In this document: positions 6,861-10,854 of the stretch, one piece after another | How positions within the stretch are numbered: position 1 is the first letter of the stretch | How the letters are laid out: the number at the start of each line of letters is the position of its first letter | Assembly: GCA_001604495.1 (NCBI GenBank) | Contig: LVBR01000006.1 | Span: 1 to 10,854 of the forward strand | Reading direction: 5' to 3' | DNA from: Acholeplasmatales bacterium Tener_01 | GTDB lineage: Bacteria > Bacillota_I > Bacilli_A > ML615J-28 > CAG-698 | Length of the DNA stretch: 10,854 bases | Position numbers and translations under genes: made by a program | The notes under the pieces: generated by a model | What the model was told of the DNA's origin: nothing | The model's input: only the letters and a program-made list of their open reading frames with translations | The model's database searches: none

Positions 6861-7391
6861 TTAATTATCTTCGATATCGTCGTAGCTATCTTCTGGTAAT
6901 TCTTCGTCTTCATCGATTTCTCTAGTTGATTCAGGTTCATCTTCATCATATAATCCAGAATTTAGTTCATCAGCAATTTCGTCAGTTTCTTCTTTTTCTT
7001 CTTCGTCTTCTTCATCATTATCTTCGTGACCAAGATTGCCTTCTCTTTCTGCTTCGCCGTATGTATTTTCATCTCTTAATTCGTTTTCTTTTACTTCATC
7101 TTCATCATCAACAAATATATCTTCAAGATGTCCACCTTCTTTATCAAGAAGATTTGATCTCTCACGATTCTTTAGATTCCATAGTTTGTGACCATTGTCG
7201 TCTTCGCCACAATAGATAAAGTATCCGCTTAGCATGAAATCGATTTGAAATTGACTTTTAGCCTCTGTTGTTGGTTCAATACCATATTCTTCGAAAATCT
7301 TCTTACAAAGCTTTTCAATTGTTTGAGGCTTTTTCTTTTTAGTCATTTCTTTTAATGCTATTTCTACTAAAGAGTCTTTCTTTTCGTTCAT
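6861..7391 (-). CDS. rpoE: DNA-directed RNA polymerase delta subunit
   Basis: Accessory subunit of RNA polymerase found in Gram-positive Firmicutes; it speeds core recycling and sharpens promoter response to the concentration of the initiating NTP. Residues 5-75 form the HARE-HTH globular domain (SLVEIALKEM, KPQTIEKLCKKIFEEYGI, QFQIDFMLSGYFIYCG, HKLWNLKNR). Residues about 88-176 are a disordered, strongly acidic Asp/Glu tail, typical of delta. At 176 residues the length is usual. The ATG has GGAGGG six bases upstream. It has its own promoter just after surE and a strong terminator, but with no terminator between surE and rpoE it may also be read from the DHH-surE transcript. The low-complexity tail produces long false frames on the other strand. 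Confidence 0.95.
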   Translation of the reverse strand: MNEKKDSLVEIALKEMTKKKKPQTIEKLCKKIFEEYGIEPTTEAKSQFQIDFMLSGYFIYCGEDDNGHKLWNLKNRERSNLLDKEGGHLEDIFVDDEDEVKENELRDENTYGEAEREGNLGHEDNDEEDEEEKEETDEIADELNSGLYDEDEPESTREIDEDEELPEDSYDDIEDN

Positions 7392-7416
7392 ATCTTTCCC
7401 TCCAAGATTATTATTT

Positions 7417-7445
7417 ATTTTACCAAATTTTACTCAATTTGTAAA
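7417..7445 (-). promoter_or_regulatory. Promoter of rpoE
   Basis: -35 TTTACA (7440-7445), 17-base spacer, -10 TAAAAT (7417-7422), each 5 of 6 consensus. The -35 box starts four bases after the surE stop codon. The predicted start is near 7410, giving a leader of about 20 bases. Confidence 0.7.
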
Positions 7446-7449
7446 GTTA

Positions 7450-8139
7450 TTATTTATTAAAGTACATTGTTCTGTCGTTTGTTAATGGTGTGATTGAAAT
7501 ATAGCCATCGTCTATTGCTTTGGTATCTGATGTCTCATCTTTATCTAAATAGAAATGAGGACTACCAAGTTGATAGAATAAACCTTCTTTTTCTTCAAAA
7601 TATGTATCAAAGTTTGTTAGTCCTTGATGAGTCACTCTAACACCTTTAGCAACTGGAGGAATATTGACATTCCAAAAGTTGTGTTTTTCAAACAAGTTAT
7701 TATTGATTATATAGTCATAGGCATCTTTTAGATACTTAGCTCCATCAAATGACTTATAGCTTGTTGAAAAGGCAATAGCACGCCTTCCAATCATCGCACC
7801 TTCGCTTGCAGCCGCAACAGTTCCCGAATATAAAATATCTTCACCACTATTATAGCCGCGATTAAGTCCTGAGAAAACAATGTCAAAGTTGTCTTTCAAA
7901 TAGTAAATAGCAAATCTAACACAATCACTAGGTGTGCTATCAATAACATAAGCATCAACACCTAAATAGGTAGTCTTTTTTACTTCAAATCCACTTCTAA
8001 CATTAATTGATTGACTTTTTGCGCTTTGTTCATACTTTGGAGCAACAACACATACATCGCCTAAAGTCTTTGCAAACTCAACTAAATACTTTAATCCAAT
8101 TGCATCAATTCCATCATCGTTAGCTACAAGGATTCTCAT
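7450..8139 (-). CDS. surE: 5'/3'-nucleotidase SurE
   Basis: Metal-dependent phosphatase that removes phosphate from 5'- and 3'-NMPs; family members also act on short polyphosphate. From the ATG at 8139 it has 229 residues. Metal-binding residues are all visible: Asp8-Asp9 in MRILVANDDG, Ser39 in APKYEQS, and Asn93 in FSGLNRGYN. Further family blocks are DSTPSDCVRFA at 67-77 and EDILYSGTVAAASEG. A GTG six bases upstream is in frame, but GAGGGG sits almost on top of it and five bases from the ATG, and SurE proteins normally begin MRIL, so the ATG is chosen. Its start overlaps the stop of the preceding DHH gene as ATGA, so translation is probably coupled. Its likely substrates, NMPs, are what the two upstream DHH enzymes would produce (inference). 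Confidence 0.95.
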   Translation of the reverse strand: MRILVANDDGIDAIGLKYLVEFAKTLGDVCVVAPKYEQSAKSQSINVRSGFEVKKTTYLGVDAYVIDSTPSDCVRFAIYYLKDNFDIVFSGLNRGYNSGEDILYSGTVAAASEGAMIGRRAIAFSTSYKSFDGAKYLKDAYDYIINNNLFEKHNFWNVNIPPVAKGVRVTHQGLTNFDTYFEEKEGLFYQLGSPHFYLDKDETSDTKAIDDGYISITPLTNDRTMYFNK

Positions 8140-9116
8140 AACCACCCCTCGTTATTTGCTTTATATTCTTTAACAATACTATCAGCGTATTCAACAAGTT
8201 CTTTAATCTCTTTCTTATTATATACTGTTGCACCACATGCACGAGGATGACCACCACCACGATACTTTTGGCCAACCGCAACGCACTCAACATATCTTGA
8301 ACGAACACGTACTCTTATTTGATCATCTAAATCAATAAAGATTATCCAAATAAGATTACCTTTTATTGAATCAAGGCTATTAACTAGTGCTGCAGCATCA
8401 TCATATGTTAGACCATATTTTTTAATGATCTTCTTTGTTAAATGAATATAAGCAACACCATTAGGAGTTTCTTTATAATTATTTAGTACCCAACCTTCTA
8501 ACTTCAAAGCACCGCTTTCCCTAATATATAAGTTAGAGAAAACAAATTCAGTATCGATTCCATATTCCATTAGCATTCCAACAAGTTCATAAACTCTTTT
8601 TGTCATGCCAGCATATCTAAATCTTCCAGTATCTGTTACCATTCCACAAAATAGTGCAGTCGCTCCATCTTTAGTCATCTTTAGTTCATCTTTAAAAGTG
8701 TCATAAAAATCAGCTATTATGCAACATGCTGCAGGGAAATCTGTACGAACGTAACAAATATCACCATATGGATCAACATTTAGATGATGATCGATTTTAA
8801 TTAATTCTTTTCCTTTTAATACATTATCGTTATCGATTCTGTCTTTTACAGAAGTATCAACGGCGATAATTAAACTTTCTTTATAGATATCTTCACTAAC
8901 TTCACTATCTTCAGTTCCAATAAATTTTAAATAGTCAGCTCCGCTTTTACCAATAGAATAAATCTTCTTATTAGGAAATGATGTTCTTAAAATATCTCTA
9001 AGACCAAGTGATGATCCCATACAATCGCCATCAGGGCGAATGTGACGAGCGATGATTATACTATCGTATTCTTTAATCTTATCTAAAATCGCTTTTTTTA
9101 ATTCTAAATCAGCCAT
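8136..9116 (-). CDS. DHH/DHHA1 phosphoesterase, NrnA type (oligoribonuclease/pAp phosphatase), second of a tandem pair
   Basis: 326 residues from the ATG at 9116. Family members degrade 2-5 nt RNAs and dephosphorylate 3'-phosphoadenosine 5'-phosphate using Mn ions. The DHH domain has all metal motifs: His25, Asp29, Asp31 in HIRPDGDCMGS; Asp87 in AVDTS; Asp109-His110-His111 followed by LNVDPYGD; Asp162 in VTDTGRFRY. The DHHA1 substrate domain ends with YRGGGHPRACGA at 285-296. An in-frame TTG at 9134 extends the frame, but AAGGAG (9124-9129) lies downstream of that codon and seven bases before the ATG, so the ATG is the start. The start overlaps the end of the upstream paralogue by 8 bases, and the TGA stop overlaps the surE start. 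This copy keeps the DHH surroundings closest to known NrnA enzymes. Confidence 0.95.
   Translation of the reverse strand: MADLELKKAILDKIKEYDSIIIARHIRPDGDCMGSSLGLRDILRTSFPNKKIYSIGKSGADYLKFIGTEDSEVSEDIYKESLIIAVDTSVKDRIDNDNVLKGKELIKIDHHLNVDPYGDICYVRTDFPAACCIIADFYDTFKDELKMTKDGATALFCGMVTDTGRFRYAGMTKRVYELVGMLMEYGIDTEFVFSNLYIRESGALKLEGWVLNNYKETPNGVAYIHLTKKIIKKYGLTYDDAAALVNSLDSIKGNLIWIIFIDLDDQIRVRVRSRYVECVAVGQKYRGGGHPRACGATVYNKKEIKELVEYADSIVKEYKANNEGWL
8145..8150 (-). promoter_or_regulatory. Ribosome binding site deciding the surE start
   Basis: GAGGGG ends five bases before the ATG at 8139 and overlaps the alternative GTG at 8145, which rules the GTG out as the main start. Confidence 0.7.
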
Positions 9117-10053
9117 TATTGTTCTCCTTAACAATATTGTTTAAATCATCAAGTATTTTATAAGCAGTTTCAAAGTCTTTAACACAGCATCCACTAGCAG
9201 CTTTATGGCCACCACCGCCATATTTTTCAGCAATCGGATTGATGTTGTATTTACTTGAACGAATTTCACAGTAAACACAGCCATCTTCGGCTTCAGTGAA
9301 ATTAGCCCAAACATCAATGCCTTTTATTCCGCCCATAGTATTTACCATATTTCTTGATACTGAGAATAAATCGACACCATATTCTTTCATTTCATCTTTT
9401 GTTGTGATGATGTATGCCACATTTTGTTCAGTTAGTTTAAACTTCAAAGTGAACTTAGCACGAAGGCGAACCATATCTAGCGTATCTAAATATAAGTTAT
9501 TATAGATTTCATTAGTATCAAATCCATATTTTAAAAGTCTTGATGCGATATCAAATGTTCTTGAAGTTGTTGAATCGTATCTAAATCTTCCACTATCAGT
9601 TACAATACCTGTAAAAAGCATCTTGGCTCCATACACACTTAATTTAAGTCTTATTCTATCAACAATATAAGCAATTAATCCTGCACAACTTTCAAATGTT
9701 GTGTCAACAATCTCAATATTGCCAAATGATTCTTTAAAAATATGATGATCGATTTTAACAATATAACTTCCAAGTTTATATCTATCGTCACTGACAATTG
9801 ATAATTCGCCACTATCAAGAATAAATATTAATGCTCCTTTATATTCTTCAGTTGGAACTTCATCCATTTCACCCATAAAGGCATACCTTTGAACCATGTC
9901 TCCAACTGCATAAACTTTCTTATTTGGGAATGTTGTTTTAATGGCATCCTTTAATCCTAATTGGCTTCCTAAAGCATCACCATCAGGACGAGAATGTCTA
10001 TGAATAATTATTGTTTTACTTTCTCTAATTTTCTTTAATATTGTGTTGTACAT
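9109..10053 (-). CDS. DHH/DHHA1 phosphoesterase, NrnA type, first of a tandem pair
   Basis: 314 residues, the usual length of NrnA. Metal motifs: His20, Asp24, Asp26 in HSRPDGDALGS; Asp80 in ILDSG; Asp102-His103-His104; Asp153 in VTDSGRFRY. DHHA1 domain with KYGGGGHKAASG at 276-287. It is clearly a paralogue of the next gene (shared GRFRY, RPDGD and TFPNKK/SFPNKK blocks), but the stretch after DHH (IFKESFGN) lacks the Asn/Asp-rich PN-D-YG pattern kept in the partner, and motif II is LDSG rather than VDTS. Its substrate may therefore differ; cutting of nanoRNA versus pAp cannot be told apart from sequence. The ATG has AAGGAG seven bases upstream and a strong extended -10 promoter. First gene of the DHH-DHH-surE operon. 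Confidence 0.94.
   Translation of the reverse strand: MYNTILKKIRESKTIIIHRHSRPDGDALGSQLGLKDAIKTTFPNKKVYAVGDMVQRYAFMGEMDEVPTEEYKGALIFILDSGELSIVSDDRYKLGSYIVKIDHHIFKESFGNIEIVDTTFESCAGLIAYIVDRIRLKLSVYGAKMLFTGIVTDSGRFRYDSTTSRTFDIASRLLKYGFDTNEIYNNLYLDTLDMVRLRAKFTLKFKLTEQNVAYIITTKDEMKEYGVDLFSVSRNMVNTMGGIKGIDVWANFTEAEDGCVYCEIRSSKYNINPIAEKYGGGGHKAASGCCVKDFETAYKILDDLNNIVKENNNG
9124..9129 (-). promoter_or_regulatory. Ribosome binding site deciding the start of the second DHH gene
   Basis: AAGGAG lies seven bases before the ATG at 9116 and downstream of the alternative TTG at 9134. It is inside the coding region of the first DHH gene. Confidence 0.8.
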
Positions 10054-10077
10054 TTTTTAGCTCCTTTTTAATAGTCT

Positions 10078-10105
10078 ATTATACCACACTGACCTATTAA
10101 TTCAA
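10078..10105 (-). promoter_or_regulatory. Promoter of the DHH-DHH-surE operon
   Basis: Extended -10 TGGTATAAT, with TATAAT at 10078-10083, and -35 TTGAAT (10100-10105) at a 16-base spacing. The predicted start is near 10071, about 18 bases before the ATG, so the leader holds little beyond the ribosome site. Confidence 0.75.
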
Positions 10106-10153
10106 AATATTTAAACAAATTGTATAGTGTTTTTATTTTATGTGTGATAGAAT
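10101..10153 (+). promoter_or_regulatory. Candidate promoters of the plus-strand membrane protein gene
   Basis: Two options are visible. One is an extended -10 TGATAGAAT (TAGAAT at 10148-10153) with no good -35. The other is TTCAAA (10101-10106), 16 bases, TATAGT (10123-10128), whose -35 would overlap the -35 of the divergent DHH operon. Which is used cannot be decided by eye. Confidence 0.4.
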
Positions 10154-10162
10154 AAAATTGCA

Positions 10163-10174
10163 ATATACGTATAT
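10163..10174. repeat. 12-bp perfect palindrome ahead of the membrane protein gene
   Basis: ATATACGTATAT is its own reverse complement and directly abuts the GAGG ribosome site (10175-10178). It could be a small operator near the transcription start, or chance in AT-rich DNA. Confidence 0.3.
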
Positions 10175-10186
10175 GAGGTTGTTTAT

Positions 10187-10854
10187 ATGGCGAGAATCTG
10201 GCATTTTATTTCACACATTTTGGGTTTTGAAAAACTCAGCACTAACGAAAAAGAATACCTCCATGAGTCCAATATTAAATCTTCTATATATATGGGATTT
10301 ATTGTTGTGGCACTAGAGGTGTGGATGCTTGTTAGACAAATCAGAAAGAGAGTTTTAATTAAAGTCAAAGATGGCTATCCATTATTTGATATGATGGTTA
10401 AGTACACATCAAAGTATTGGTTGTTCTTAATCATTGGTTTAGCACTGATGATCTTTTGTATCTATTGTAAACGTGCAAAGAAATTCACTAAACCTGTATT
10501 TATTACAATGTTAACTTCTGGTATCCTATGTTTCTTATACACATTTGTATTATTCCTTGAAAACTTTACTAAAGTTAATGTTGGGGCAGGAATTGGTGAA
10601 ACTCAAGCATTCATTTTAAACTTCTTGCTTGTATTCCTTTATGTTTGTACCTTTGTAATTGGTACTTCAATTGTTGTTTATTCATTATTTAAGTATTATA
10701 AAAACATTACGATTCCAATTTTAGAACACATCATCATTATTTCATTTACATTGATATGTTTAGACTTTGGTTTCTTAGTATCATACAGCGATTTTATGCA
10801 AGATAAAGAAATCATCTGTTTCTTAACGATGGTTTTGTATGTTGGATGTCTATT
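10187..10854 (+). CDS. Multi-pass membrane protein of unknown function, N-terminal part (cut by window edge)
   Basis: Open frame from an ATG at 10187 to the window edge, 222 residues so far with no stop. GAGG stands eight bases before the ATG. After a short polar N-terminus (1-32) there are about six hydrophobic segments, near residues 33-50, 77-95, 103-124, 141-168, 177-201 and from 208 on. Positively charged stretches (RQIRKR at 50-55, KRAKK at 95-99) suggest inside loops. No catalytic motif or family signature is recognised in the visible part. An N-terminal six-helix block of this kind can precede a cytoplasmic signalling domain such as GGDEF or a kinase, but nothing here shows that. It is divergent from the DHH operon and is the only plus-strand gene in the window. 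Confidence 0.75.
   Translation, partial: MARIWHFISHILGFEKLSTNEKEYLHESNIKSSIYMGFIVVALEVWMLVRQIRKRVLIKVKDGYPLFDMMVKYTSKYWLFLIIGLALMIFCIYCKRAKKFTKPVFITMLTSGILCFLYTFVLFLENFTKVNVGAGIGETQAFILNFLLVFLYVCTFVIGTSIVVYSLFKYYKNITIPILEHIIIISFTLICLDFGFLVSYSDFMQDKEIICFLTMVLYVGCL

Noticed and set aside
6926..7219. Plus-strand frame rich in His, Leu and Gln opposite rpoE
   Set aside because: Antisense of the GAN-rich acidic tail of the delta subunit; repetitive composition only.
8137..9134. Upstream alternative starts: TTG at 9134 for the second DHH gene and GTG at 8145 for surE
   Set aside because: In each case the ribosome site lies on or downstream of the alternative codon and correctly spaced for the later ATG; the later start also matches the family N-terminus.
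10183..10368. 61-codon minus-strand frame inside the membrane protein gene
   Set aside because: No ribosome site and opposite a longer, well-supported plus-strand frame with a ribosome site.
1..10854. Mycoplasma-type genetic code (TGA = Trp)
   Set aside because: TGA ends pth and both DHH genes in tight start/stop overlaps and Trp codons checked are TGG.
1..10854. CRISPR array, tRNA/rRNA, insertion sequence, toxin-antitoxin or defence genes
   Set aside because: No spaced direct repeats, cloverleaf-like sequence, transposase or small paired genes were found on either strand by eye.

Overview
AT-rich chromosomal window of a low-GC Firmicutes/Mollicutes-type bacterium. A delta subunit of RNA polymerase (rpoE), a CIRCE/HrcA heat-shock element, strong AGGAGG-type ribosome sites and a ClpB without its N-terminal domain together point to the Bacilli/Tenericutes border (Acholeplasma, Izemoplasma or RF39-like). 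TGA is a true stop here (end of pth and of both DHH genes, each in a start/stop overlap) and Trp is encoded by TGG, so the code is standard. This argues against Mycoplasma and Spiroplasma. The species cannot be named from the sequence alone.

Layout. Nearly everything is on the minus strand. At the left edge is an operon read leftwards, folD - pth - mfd, with mfd cut by the window edge. It has its own promoter just downstream of the clpB terminator. Next comes monocistronic clpB with a consensus sigma-A promoter and a perfect CIRCE operator at the predicted transcription start. Then, isolated between two strong terminators, is a large lipoprotein: signal peptide, three Ig-like (BIG2) domains, and an extracellular solute-binding domain, with no transporter permease nearby. 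Then come rpoE with its own promoter and terminator, and upstream of it a tightly overlapped cluster of two tandem DHH/DHHA1 phosphoesterase paralogues (NrnA type) and surE. At the right end a short divergent promoter region separates this cluster from a plus-strand multi-pass membrane protein, also cut by the window edge.

How the genes fit together. The DHH-DHH-surE cluster suggests turnover of short RNA and nucleotides: nanoRNase/pAp phosphatase activity giving NMPs, then a nucleotidase. It lies directly upstream of rpoE, which tunes transcription initiation. folD supplies one-carbon units, pth recycles peptidyl-tRNA and mfd couples repair to transcription; pth-mfd adjacency is a familiar Firmicutes arrangement. 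clpB is the disaggregase of the heat-shock response. No mobile element, CRISPR array, tRNA, rRNA or defence system was seen. There is no gene-free stretch over 300 bases. The least ordinary items are the BIG2-solute-binding lipoprotein and the diverged tandem DHH pair; nothing here is clearly a new system.
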